From Halothiobacillaceae bacterium (GTDB lineage: Bacteria > Pseudomonadota > Gammaproteobacteria > Halothiobacillales > Halothiobacillaceae): 5,308 nucleotides of DNA. The stretch's first letter is position 1; each line of letters starts with the position of its first letter. The notes beneath the pieces are model-generated. The model saw only the letters and a program-made list of their open reading frames with translations. It was not told where the DNA came from and made no database searches. The position numbers and the translations under genes are program-made. Shown one piece after another: positions 1-5,308 of the stretch. Location: contig DRZW01000219.1 of NCBI GenBank assembly GCA_011380105.1, positions 1-5,308 of the forward strand. The letters run 5' to 3'.

Positions 1-1988
1 ACACCGCGCTGTTCAAGCATGATCTTAAAGGGCTGCTGGCTTACTCCACCATCAGCCACCTCGGCCTAATTACCCTGCTGTTTGGCTTGGGCACACCGAT
101 GGCGGCTGTTGCTGGGATATTCCATATCATCAACCACGCCACCTTTAAGGCAAGCTTGTTTATGGTCGCCGGTATTGTTGATCACGAAACCGGCACACGT
201 GACATGCGTAAACTCGGCGGTTTGGCGAAGTACATGCCTCACACTGCTGCATTGGGCACCATAGCTGCGATGGCCATGGCCGGTGTACCGCTGTTCAACG
301 GCTTTTTGAGTAAAGAAATGTTCTTCACCGAGGCGGTACGCGAGGCCGGCAGTTTCGGCCCGATCTGGCTGCTACCGCTTTTGGTTGCCCTTGGTGGCCT
401 GATGTCGGTGGCCTATTCGCTGCGCTTTGTCCACGACACCTTCTTTGGCAAGAGCGAGGGCGAGTTGCCGAAAACACCGCACGAGCCACCGAGCATGATG
501 AAACGCCCGGTTGATTTACTCGTCGTACTCTGCTTGGCGGTGGGTATTGTGCCGTCTCTGATCGTCGGCCCACTGCTACACATGACCGTTACCGGCGTGC
601 TGCAAGCGCCGCCACCGGAATACGGCCTGTATCTCTGGCATGGCTTTAATCTGCCGTTGATGATGAGTATTTTCGCGCTGATTGGTGGTGTGCTGGTGTA
701 TTTCAAGCGTGAGCGGTTGTTTAAAATGCACTACCGCAGCATTCACCACATCGATGCCCGGGTTGCCTACAATCTGATCCTGGACAGCACCACCCGTGCC
801 TGTGAAAAAATCACCAATCGTTTCGATCAAGGCAAACTCGGCCCCATCGTCTTGTATACCAGCTTGTTTACTCTGGTTGCGGGTCTTATCGGTTACCGAA
901 CAGGCGGGGGTCAGTTCGGGCTGCCGCAAGCCAACGGCACGCTGGACGGCACGTTTGATTGGCTAACCTTCTTAGGCATTCTGGTGATTATTGCCGCCAC
1001 CATCATCACCACCCTATTCCATCACCGTCGTCTATTTGCTGTGATTGTGCTGTCGGTAGTGGGTATTGGGGTGTCCATGCTGTTTGCCCGCTTCTCAGCA
1101 CCCGATCTGGCGATGACGCAGATTTCCGTTGAGGTAGTCACGATTATCCTGCTATTGCTGGCTCTATATTACCTGCCTCAGCACAGCCATCGTTTGTGCT
1201 CAAACTTTGTCCTTCGGCGCGATGCGATAATCGCGGGGGTGTTTGGCGTCGGGGTAACAGCCTTTACCTTTGCCATTATCAGCCAACCGTTTGAATCCAT
1301 CTCTGATTTCTTCTTGTATCAGAGTGTGCCCGGCGGTGGCGGCACTAACGTAGTTAACGTCATTCTGGTCGACTTTAGGGGCTACGACACCTTTGGCGAG
1401 GTCGTTGTGGTTGGCCTGGCAGCATTGGGTATTTACGCGATGCTAAAGAACATGGTCTTACCTGCCTCTATGCGTGACCCAGACGGGCGCAACTGGACTG
1501 AAGATCCGCATCCGCTGTTACTGCGCACCTTCGCCCAGATTTTGCTGCCGCTGACTTTACTGTTTGGTCTGTATATCTTCCTGCGCGGACACAATATGCC
1601 CGGCGGTGGCTTCATTGCCGGCCTGATTGTCGCCAGCGCATTGGTAGCACAGTATGTCGCTAACGGCATCCGACCAACTGAGGCGCGCATGACTCTGCCG
1701 ATTCATGGCATGCTCAGTACCGGTATATTAATTGCCCTAGGCACTGGTATTGCTTCAATGCTACTGGGTTATCCGTTCCTAACCTCGGCCTACACTTATG
1801 TATCATTCCCATGGATCGGTGAGGTTGAGTTCACTTCCGCATTACCATTTGACCTTGGGGTCTTTTTGGTCGTGGTCAGTAGCGCGATACTGATTCTGCT
1901 CAACTTAGGGCGGCTGACAAACCGTTCCGTTAAAGTGCCGGATTACCGGGTTGCCCAAACCGCTCAAACCAAGACGGAGGATTCATGA
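1..1988 (+). CDS. mrpA: Na+/H+ antiporter subunit MrpA fused to MrpB (MrpA'), 5'-truncated by window edge
   Basis: This is the largest subunit of the Mrp cation/proton antiporter, in the cytoplasmic membrane. The gene enters from the left; the first full codon is at base 3, giving 661 visible residues (numbered from there). Residues 1-29 ([20 protein letters not shown]) match the middle of the NuoL-like proton-channel domain, so the TTG at 87 is an internal codon, not a start. HIINHATFK (H41, H45, K49) matches the conserved His/His/Lys of TM10 in Nuo[13 protein letters not shown] (K104) is the TM12 lysine motif. A DUF4040/MbhD-like segment follows, with [13 protein letters not shown] at 365-377. 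Next is an MbhE-like segment with [10 protein letters not shown] and DFRGYD at 443-462. The MrpB (MnhB) domain occupies about 500-640, with [12 protein letters not shown] at 529-540. Fusion of MrpA and MrpB is normal for group 2 operons. The missing part should hold about the first 250 residues, including the TM5 glutamate and the TM7 lysine. The stop overlaps the mrpC start (ATGA). Confidence 0.97.
   Translation, partial: TALFKHDLKGLLAYSTISHLGLITLLFGLGTPMAAVAGIFHIINHATFKASLFMVAGIVDHETGTRDMRKLGGLAKYMPHTAALGTIAAMAMAGVPLFNGFLSKEMFFTEAVREAGSFGPIWLLPLLVALGGLMSVAYSLRFVHDTFFGKSEGELPKTPHEPPSMMKRPVDLLVVLCLAVGIVPSLIVGPLLHMTVTGVLQAPPPEYGLYLWHGFNLPLMMSIFALIGGVLVYFKRERLFKMHYRSIHHIDARVAYNLILDSTTRACEKITNRFDQGKLGPIVLYTSLFTLVAGLIGYRTGGGQFGLPQANGTLDGTFDWLTFLGILVIIAATIITTLFHHRRLFAVIVLSVVGIGVSMLFARFSAPDLAMTQISVEVVTIILLLLALYYLPQHSHRLCSNFVLRRDAIIAGVFGVGVTAFTFAIISQPFESISDFFLYQSVPGGGGTNVVNVILVDFRGYDTFGEVVVVGLAALGIYAMLKNMVLPASMRDPDGRNWTEDPHPLLLRTFAQILLPLTLLFGLYIFLRGHNMPGGGFIAGLIVASALVAQYVANGIRPTEARMTLPIHGMLSTGILIALGTGIASMLLGYPFLTSAYTYVSFPWIGEVEFTSALPFDLGVFLVVVSSAILILLNLGRLTNRSVKVPDYRVAQTAQTKTEDS
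1976..1980 (+). promoter_or_regulatory. Ribosome binding site of mrpC, inside the end of mrpA'
   Basis: GGAGG lies within the last codons of mrpA', with a short 4-base spacer to ATG 1985. With the ATGA overlap it suggests coupled translation of MrpA' and MrpC. Confidence 0.65.
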
Positions 1989-2374
1989 TCGAACTGGCCT
2001 TTTCCGCTTTGATCGGGGTGCTGACGGCCACTGGTATTTATCTGGTTTTGCGCGCACAGACCTTTCCGGTCGTGCTAGGCGTAACCCTGCTCTCGTATGG
2101 CGTTAATTTGTTTTTCTTCGCCATGGGCCGGTTGCATACCGATGCCCCGGCGGTAATCGGTCAGGCGACACAGCACGCTGACCCCTTACCGCAAGCACTG
2201 GTTCTGACCGCCATAGTTATTGCTTTTGCTATGACCGCTTTTGTGATCGTCCTTGCATTACGCGCCCGGATGGAGCTGGGTAATGATCACGTCGATGGTA
2301 GCCCGATTATCCCTGACATTAATACTGAGTCAGGCCACAACCACTCACCCACGTCGAAGGATAACCAAGCATGA
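1985..2374 (+). CDS. mrpC: Na+/H+ antiporter subunit MrpC (NuoK-like)
   Basis: This is a small membrane subunit of the Mrp complex, homologous to NuoK of respiratory complex I; in the complex it sits between the MrpA and MrpD modules. It has 129 residues. Three membrane helices are visible at about 3-22, 28-50 and 71-93. Family hallmarks are G17-I-Y-L, the stretch LLSYGVNL at 35-42 with the conserved Gly/Asn, and [21 protein letters not shown] at 66-86, which is nearly diagnostic for MrpC/MnhC. The tail after residue 95 is hydrophilic and rich in His, Asp and Asn, of no recognised function, and explains a length somewhat above the compact Gram-positive MrpC. The ATG overlaps the mrpA' stop as ATGA. 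GGAGG at 1976-1980 lies 4 bases upstream of the ATG, a short spacer but a strong match. Its own stop overlaps the mrpD start. Confidence 0.96.
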   Translation: MIELAFSALIGVLTATGIYLVLRAQTFPVVLGVTLLSYGVNLFFFAMGRLHTDAPAVIGQATQHADPLPQALVLTAIVIAFAMTAFVIVLALRARMELGNDHVDGSPIIPDINTESGHNHSPTSKDNQA

Positions 2375-3207
2375 CCGGCATGGCCGTTGCCTTCACCGTC
2401 CTATTTCCAATTTTACTAGCAGGGGTTCTGGCGGGCGTTGATCGCCGTTTCCCTGATGCAGCACGAATCATCAATCTGACAGGTACGGTGCTACTGTTCG
2501 CAGTCACCTTGATTCTGTTGATCTCACCGGTTGGCAATACCCCTGTTGTGATCGAGCTTGGCAATTGGCCAGCCCCCTTTGGCATTGTCTGGGTATTCGA
2601 TCGCCTCTCAGGACTGATGCTGCTGTTAACCAGCTCTGTTGCCTTAATGGCACTGCTCTATGCCATCAAAACCGAAGAGGATAAACGCGGCCCGCATTTC
2701 CACGCATTATTCCAAGCCCAATTGTTCGGTCTAAATGGTGCGTTTCTAACCGGGGATCTGTTTAACCTGTTTGTGTTCTTAGAGGTGCTATTACTGGCCT
2801 CATATGGCTTATTACTGCACGGGGGTGGCAAATTCCGTACCCGTGGCGGCTTGCACTACGTAATTATCAACCTGGTAGGTTCAACGTTATTCCTGTTTGC
2901 AGTGGGCACCCTCTATGGCGTGATGGGGACGCTTAATATTGCTGATTTGGCTCTAAAACTGCCAGACGTGCCCGCCGATCGGGTACCGTTGGTCGTTACC
3001 GCCTTCTTCCTGCTATTTACTGTATTTTTGATCAAAGCAGCGGCCTTCCCGTTATACCTCTGGCTGCCCGGTGCCTATGCGTTCGCACCGGTGCCGATTG
3101 CGGCTTTGTTCGCCATTATGACCAAGGTCGGTTTGTACTCGATCCTACGGTTGATACGGCTATTCTCGCCGACAATTACATCGGACCGCTCTACAGCGGC
3201 GATCTGA
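2371..3207 (+). CDS. mrpD: MrpD N-terminal half (frame ends early at the frameshift)
   Basis: This 278-residue reading frame carries the first eight or so helices of MrpD. FNLFVFLEVLLLASYGLL at 131-148 contains E138, the counterpart of the essential TM5 glutamate. FLIKAAAFPLYLWLPGAYAF at 219-238 contains K222, the TM7 lysine, followed by the family signature. IMTKVGLYSILRL at 249-261 holds K252. After about residue 261 the sequence (IRLFSPTITSDRSTAAI) no longer resembles the family and reads to a TGA. The start is ATG overlapping the mrpC stop as ATGA, with GAAGGA at 2356-2361 placed 9 bases upstream. Translated alone, this piece would lack the C-terminal helices and is unlikely to work as a subunit. 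Confidence 0.85.
   Translation: MTGMAVAFTVLFPILLAGVLAGVDRRFPDAARIINLTGTVLLFAVTLILLISPVGNTPVVIELGNWPAPFGIVWVFDRLSGLMLLLTSSVALMALLYAIKTEEDKRGPHFHALFQAQLFGLNGAFLTGDLFNLFVFLEVLLLASYGLLLHGGGKFRTRGGLHYVIINLVGSTLFLFAVGTLYGVMGTLNIADLALKLPDVPADRVPLVVTAFFLLFTVFLIKAAAFPLYLWLPGAYAFAPVPIAALFAIMTKVGLYSILRLIRLFSPTITSDRSTAAI
3151..3158 (+). other. Frameshift point in mrpD (-1, one base apparently missing)
   Basis: Up to TTG at 3151-3153 the family reading is in the frame of the mrpD start (KVGLYSILRL). From ACG at 3156 it is in the frame one base back (TAILADNYIG). Adding one base between 3153 and 3154 joins them as L-(N)AT-T-A-I-L, where the new codon NAT would be Tyr, His, Asn or Asp. The surrounding sequence (cctacggttgatacggctat) has no homopolymer longer than two bases and no X XXY YYZ slippery heptamer. 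The exact base is uncertain by a few positions. Confidence 0.75.
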
Positions 3208-3263
3208 TCGCTCCATGGCTGTTATGGCTGGGGCTGATCACCCTGATATTAGCCGCTATTGGA

Positions 3264-4001
3264 GTGATGGCAGCGCGGTTTATGCGCGGCCAGGTTGCCT
3301 ACCTGATTATCGCCTCGGTGGGCACTATCTTAATCGCGCTAGGTATCGACGGCAGCACACGGGAAGTTGCGGTTTCCGGAGCACTGTATTATTGGATTCA
3401 CACCACTATTCTCAGTGCGGGTATGTTCCTGTTGGCTGGCTGGATCATGCAGAATCGTCCCCAGCAGAGCGATACCATCAAACCGGCACCACCCATGCCT
3501 AACCCCATTTTAATCGGAAGCTTATTCTTTGCCTATGCCGTGGCCATGGCCGGCTTACCGCCGCTGACCGGCTTTATAGGCAAAGTGATGATTCTCTTCG
3601 CTGCGATTGAAACACCGCAAACCGTCCCGGTATTCACCGCTATTCTAATCAGCAGCCTGTTATTGATCGTAGCACTTGCTCGCACCGGCAGTGTTATTTT
3701 CTACCAGACCCGAGCGCCAGCGTCGCAAGCAGGTCAAACCAGCGCGGAAATAACTGAAAACACCTCTCAGACCCAACCGGAAAACAACCAGCGCAGGCAG
3801 ATCTCTTTTGCCATCTATCTACCCATGGCGTTAACCGTCGCGATGGTAATTTTTGCCAACCCGGTTACCAAATGGCTGGATAACACCGCATTACAACTAG
3901 CCGATCAAAAGGCATATATCGACGCGGTGATGCCCGATGGTATTCTCGACCCGGAAGATTTCATTGAGCCGGGTTACGAACTCGATTATCTGGAAGATTA
4001 A
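3264..4001 (+). CDS. mrpD: MrpD C-terminal half (separated by frameshift)
   Basis: This piece carries the last helices of MrpD. The open frame runs back well beyond its first plausible start (GTG 3264, or ATG 3267), and MrpD-like sequence in this frame begins at about 3156 (TAILADNYIGPLYSG, then WLLWLGLITLILAAIGVMAA), directly continuing the 5' half. From GTG the piece has 245 residues. YYWIHTTILSAGMFLLAGW is at 42-60, and AMAGLPPLTGFIGKVMIL at 94-111 contains the TM12 lysine (K107). ARTGSVIFYQ follows at 139-148. A polar loop at about 150-179, rich in Gln, Ser, Thr and Glu, precedes the last helix. The acidic end (DPEDFIEPGYELDYLED) is typical in position, while its composition is specific to this protein. 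GGAG at 3261-3264 overlaps or abuts the possible starts, so independent initiation looks poor. The stop is TAA, followed by a 45-base gap to mrpE. Confidence 0.75.
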   Translation: MMAARFMRGQVAYLIIASVGTILIALGIDGSTREVAVSGALYYWIHTTILSAGMFLLAGWIMQNRPQQSDTIKPAPPMPNPILIGSLFFAYAVAMAGLPPLTGFIGKVMILFAAIETPQTVPVFTAILISSLLLIVALARTGSVIFYQTRAPASQAGQTSAEITENTSQTQPENNQRRQISFAIYLPMALTVAMVIFANPVTKWLDNTALQLADQKAYIDAVMPDGILDPEDFIEPGYELDYLED

Positions 4002-4046
4002 CAGGCGAATGTTCATTAACGATTTTTCGTCAGGTACTTGGTAGTA
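4002..4046 (+). other. mrpD-mrpE spacer, the longest gap in the cluster
   Basis: This is a 45-base non-coding stretch, whereas three other junctions in the operon overlap by 4 bases. I see no promoter elements that stand out and no stable hairpin. It holds only a weak CAGG before mrpE and an 11-codon open frame from ATG 4009 to TAG 4042-4044, which is probably chance. Confidence 0.6.
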
Positions 4047-4574
4047 ATGAAAAAATTCATACCCCAACCGGTATTGTCCCTGGTTTTATTTGTAATCTGG
4101 CTATTGCTCAATAACAGCATTGCGCCAGTGACAATAGTCAGTGCGTTTTTAATCGCCCTGATCCTCCCGCATCTAACCAAACGGTTTTGGCTGATTGAAG
4201 CGAAAATCAAGCGCCCAGTCGCATTTATCGAGTATTTGCTTTTAGTGCTGGTAGATATTGTCCGCGCTAATTTTGTGGTCGCCGCACAGGTCCTTGGTCG
4301 TAACGAATCCCTCGATGCCCAGTTTCTTAAAATGGAACTCGACCTTGAGGGCTCGTTACCGATTAGCATCCTTGCTAGCACCATTAGCCTAACGCCGGGC
4401 ACCGTATCCTGCCGGGTATCGAGCGATCAGCAATACTTGGTGATCCATATTCTGCACACCACCGATGCCAAAGCGGATATTGATGCGATGAAACAACGCT
4501 ATGAAGCGCGATTGCTCACTATATTTGGCCAGCAAAAGAAAGAAATTCAAGGTGATAAGGAAGTAGTATCATGA
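4047..4574 (+). CDS. mrpE: Na+/H+ antiporter subunit MrpE
   Basis: This membrane subunit of the Mrp complex is required for full antiport activity. It has 175 residues from ATG 4047. An in-frame TTG at 4038 would add only three residues (MVV); ATG is preferred because family members begin directly with a short basic segment and the first helix. Helices lie at about 8-22, 25-43 and 58-80. Family motifs are WLLLNNSIAP at 18-27, LTKRFW at 43-48, DIVRANFVVA at 70-79, and ILASTISLTPGTVSCRV at 108-124, the MrpE hallmark, followed by a small cytoplasmic domain (LVIHILHTTD at 131-140). The ribosome binding site is weak: only CAGG at 4031-4034, 12 bases before the ATG. Translation may therefore depend on ribosomes finishing mrpD, 45 bases upstream. 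The stop overlaps the mrpF start as ATGA. Confidence 0.95.
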   Translation: MKKFIPQPVLSLVLFVIWLLLNNSIAPVTIVSAFLIALILPHLTKRFWLIEAKIKRPVAFIEYLLLVLVDIVRANFVVAAQVLGRNESLDAQFLKMELDLEGSLPISILASTISLTPGTVSCRVSSDQQYLVIHILHTTDAKADIDAMKQRYEARLLTIFGQQKKEIQGDKEVVS

Positions 4575-4840
4575 TCCAACTTAGCCTCTTGATTGCACTT
4601 TTTTTGATAATGATCGGGGTATTACTATCATCCTACCGCCTGATCAAAGGCCCCACGCAGGCTGATCGGATACTTGCGCTGGATACTTTATCGATCAATG
4701 CCATCGCCCTATTAGTGGTATTTGGCATGTGGTTAGGGTCGACCATCAACTTTGAAGCCGCCCTGCTCATTGCCGTGCTGGGCTTTATTACCACAGTGGC
4801 GTTAAGTAAATACCTCATGCGTGGTGACGTGGTCGAATAA
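4571..4840 (+). CDS. mrpF: Na+/H+ antiporter subunit MrpF
   Basis: This small three-helix membrane subunit has 89 residues, the normal length for the family. Helices run at about 2-22, 37-56 and 60-80. The signature KGPTQADRILALDTLSINAI at 26-45 contains D32 and D38; the first of these aspartates is a conserved, functionally important residue, and MrpF is placed near the proposed Na+ path at its contact with MrpA. FEAALLIAVLGFITTVALSK at 61-80 and the ending YLMRGDVVE complete the family pattern. The ATG overlaps the mrpE stop as ATGA, with TAAGGA at 4556-4561 placed 9 bases upstream. A 22-base gap follows before mrpG. Confidence 0.96.
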   Translation: MIQLSLLIALFLIMIGVLLSSYRLIKGPTQADRILALDTLSINAIALLVVFGMWLGSTINFEAALLIAVLGFITTVALSKYLMRGDVVE

Positions 4841-4850
4841 CCCTCTTCTC

Positions 4851-4855
4851 GGAGA
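4851..4855 (+). promoter_or_regulatory. Ribosome binding site deciding the mrpG start
   Basis: GGAGA sits in the 22-base gap between mrpF and mrpG, 7 bases before ATG 4863. It supports this start over the upstream in-frame GTG at 4821, which has no comparable site and lies inside mrpF. Confidence 0.75.
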
Positions 4856-4862
4856 TCTAGCT

Positions 4863-5225
4863 ATGCTCAGCGAACTGATTATCAGCGCGTTTATTTTATT
4901 CGGTGCTTTTTTTGTACTTTTAGGCTCCATCGCTTTAGCCAAATTACCGACGTTTTTCATGCGCCTGCATGGTCCGACCAAGGCCTCAACCTTGGGCGTT
5001 GGCAGCATCTTGCTGGCCTCTGCTATTTATTTTTCCATAGTCGAACCGGGGCTATCAGCCCACGAGATCTTAATTCTGATCTTTTTGTTTCTAACAGCAC
5101 CGATTGCCGCCCTACTAATGGCGCGGGCAGGTCTGCATAAAAACCAAACCGGGGATAACCCCGAATTCAGCGGCGATCCGGCCAAGCGTGAATACGAACC
5201 GAGTGACGACGAAAAAAACCGCTAA
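4863..5225 (+). CDS. mrpG: Na+/H+ antiporter subunit MrpG
   Basis: This is the last subunit of the Mrp complex, with 120 residues and three helices at about 5-25, 43-62 and 67-86. Family motifs are the segment LAKLPTFFMRLHGPTKASTL at 25-44 (the conserved RLH..TK.STLG element) and FLFLTAPIAALLMARA at 74-89. The usual PVAAH histidine position reads IAALL here, a mild departure. After residue 90 the tail is hydrophilic and highly charged, without a recognised domain. Start choice: the frame is open back to a GTG at 4821, but that would overlap mrpF and add a polar, non-family leader. ATG 4863 has GGAGA at 4851-4855 with a 7-base spacer and gives the normal N-terminus. This is the final gene of the operon in the window. 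Confidence 0.95.
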   Translation: MLSELIISAFILFGAFFVLLGSIALAKLPTFFMRLHGPTKASTLGVGSILLASAIYFSIVEPGLSAHEILILIFLFLTAPIAALLMARAGLHKNQTGDNPEFSGDPAKREYEPSDDEKNR

Positions 5226-5277
5226 ATCATCCTAAGCCTAAACGACAGTCTTTTGCCTACCCATACCCACCAGCTAC

Positions 5278-5301
5278 CTTCAAAACGAAGCCGGTTTTAA
5301 G
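5278..5301 (+). terminator. Weak imperfect hairpin downstream of mrpG, possible 3' end of operon
   Basis: CTT(C)AAAAC at 5278-5286 can pair with GTTTTAAG at 5294-5301 around a 7-base loop, with one bulged C. The stem is A/T-rich with no U tract after it, so it is a poor intrinsic terminator. The rest of 5226-5308 shows no gene, RNA or repeat. Transcription may end here, by Rho, or beyond the window. Confidence 0.2.
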
Positions 5302-5308
5302 CTCTTGA

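Larger units (their letters stand above)
2371..4001 (+). pseudogene. mrpD: Na+/H+ antiporter subunit MrpD, interrupted by a -1 frameshift
   Basis: MrpD is the second large NuoM/N-like proton-translocating subunit of the Mrp complex. The span encodes a complete MrpD of about 543 residues if one base is added near 3154, which fits the usual proteobacterial length of roughly 500-550. As sequenced, the frame that begins at 2371 ends at TGA 3205-3207. The remaining family sequence is in the frame one base back (codons starting at multiples of 3) and ends at TAA 3999-4001. There is no other damage: key residues on both sides of the break (E138, K222 and K252 before it, about K405 after it) are present. 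The break is thus a single recent lesion or a sequence error. I label it a pseudogene because the sequence as given cannot encode full-length MrpD by standard decoding; the two open pieces are listed separately. Confidence 0.8.

Noticed and set aside
87..89. TTG as the start of a shorter MrpA
   Set aside because: The in-frame sequence upstream to base 3 is conserved MrpA, so the gene continues past the left edge.
82..264. Open frame overlapping the start of the visible mrpA' in another frame
   Set aside because: It lies wholly inside the well-supported MrpA' coding region and its translation shows no family resemblance.
576..929. 117-codon minus-strand open frame opposite mrpA'
   Set aside because: It is antisense to conserved MrpA' sequence, with no recognisable protein and no supporting start signal. 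The other minus-strand frames at 325-573, 413-706, 1433-1690, 2319-2585, 4016-4402, 4633-4818 and 4802-5008 were rejected for the same reason.
1327..1610. 14-base direct repeat tgcccggcggtggc at 1327-1340 and 1597-1610, exactly 270 bases apart
   Set aside because: Both copies encode Pro-Gly-Gly-Gly motifs expected in the MbhE-like and MrpB domains; similar codon choice for glycine-rich motifs explains it without a mobile or regulatory role.
3215..3502. 95-codon plus-strand open frame just after the premature mrpD stop
   Set aside because: It is in the third frame, unlike MrpD, while the overlapping frame carries clear MrpD helices; it is a shadow and not a gene inserted in mrpD.
271..3553. 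13-base identity tggccatggccgg at 271-283 and 3541-3553
   Set aside because: Both sites encode the TM12 A-M-A-G segment of the paralogous proton-channel domains of MrpA and MrpD, so this is ancient homology and not a recent repeat.
4009..4044. 11-codon mini open frame in the mrpD-mrpE gap
   Set aside because: It is too short, with no good ribosome binding site and no sign of a leader peptide; chance is the simplest reading.

Overview
The window is the inside and 3' end of a group 2 type mrp operon (also called mnh, pha or sha). It encodes the multi-subunit Na+(K+)/H+ antiporter of the cytoplasmic membrane. All genes are on the + strand in the order mrpA' (a fused MrpA+MrpB), mrpC, mrpD, mrpE, mrpF, mrpG. 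The fused mrpA' and this order are typical of proteobacteria, as in the rhizobial pha operons. Protein character and moderate GC suggest a gammaproteobacterium, perhaps marine, halophilic or alkaliphilic; that placement is inference and no species is proposed.

Layout: bases 1-1988 hold the C-terminal 661 residues of the MrpA-MrpB fusion, whose N-terminus lies left of the window. mrpC (1985-2374) overlaps it by 4 bases. mrpD (2371-4001) starts with another 4-base overlap but is broken by a -1 frameshift near base 3154. The 5' frame stops at 3207, and the rest of MrpD continues in another frame to 4001. After 45 non-coding bases come mrpE (4047-4574), mrpF (4571-4840, 4-base overlap with mrpE) and mrpG (4863-5225, 22-base gap). 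The last 83 bases hold no gene and only a weak hairpin. The minus strand carries only shadow frames.

How the genes work together: MrpA and MrpD are the two large complex I-like (NuoL/M/N) subunits with the proton-conducting lysine/glutamate axis. MrpC resembles NuoK. The MrpB domain, MrpE, MrpF and MrpG are small membrane subunits needed for a full complex. The complex uses the proton gradient to expel Na+ and supports growth at high salt or high pH. The tight gene packing implies one polycistronic mRNA and translational coupling; its promoter is outside the window.

The one real anomaly is the mrpD frameshift. Both halves keep their family motifs, so it is either a very recent inactivating mutation, a sequencing or assembly error, or much less likely a recoding event. 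I see no previously undescribed system here.
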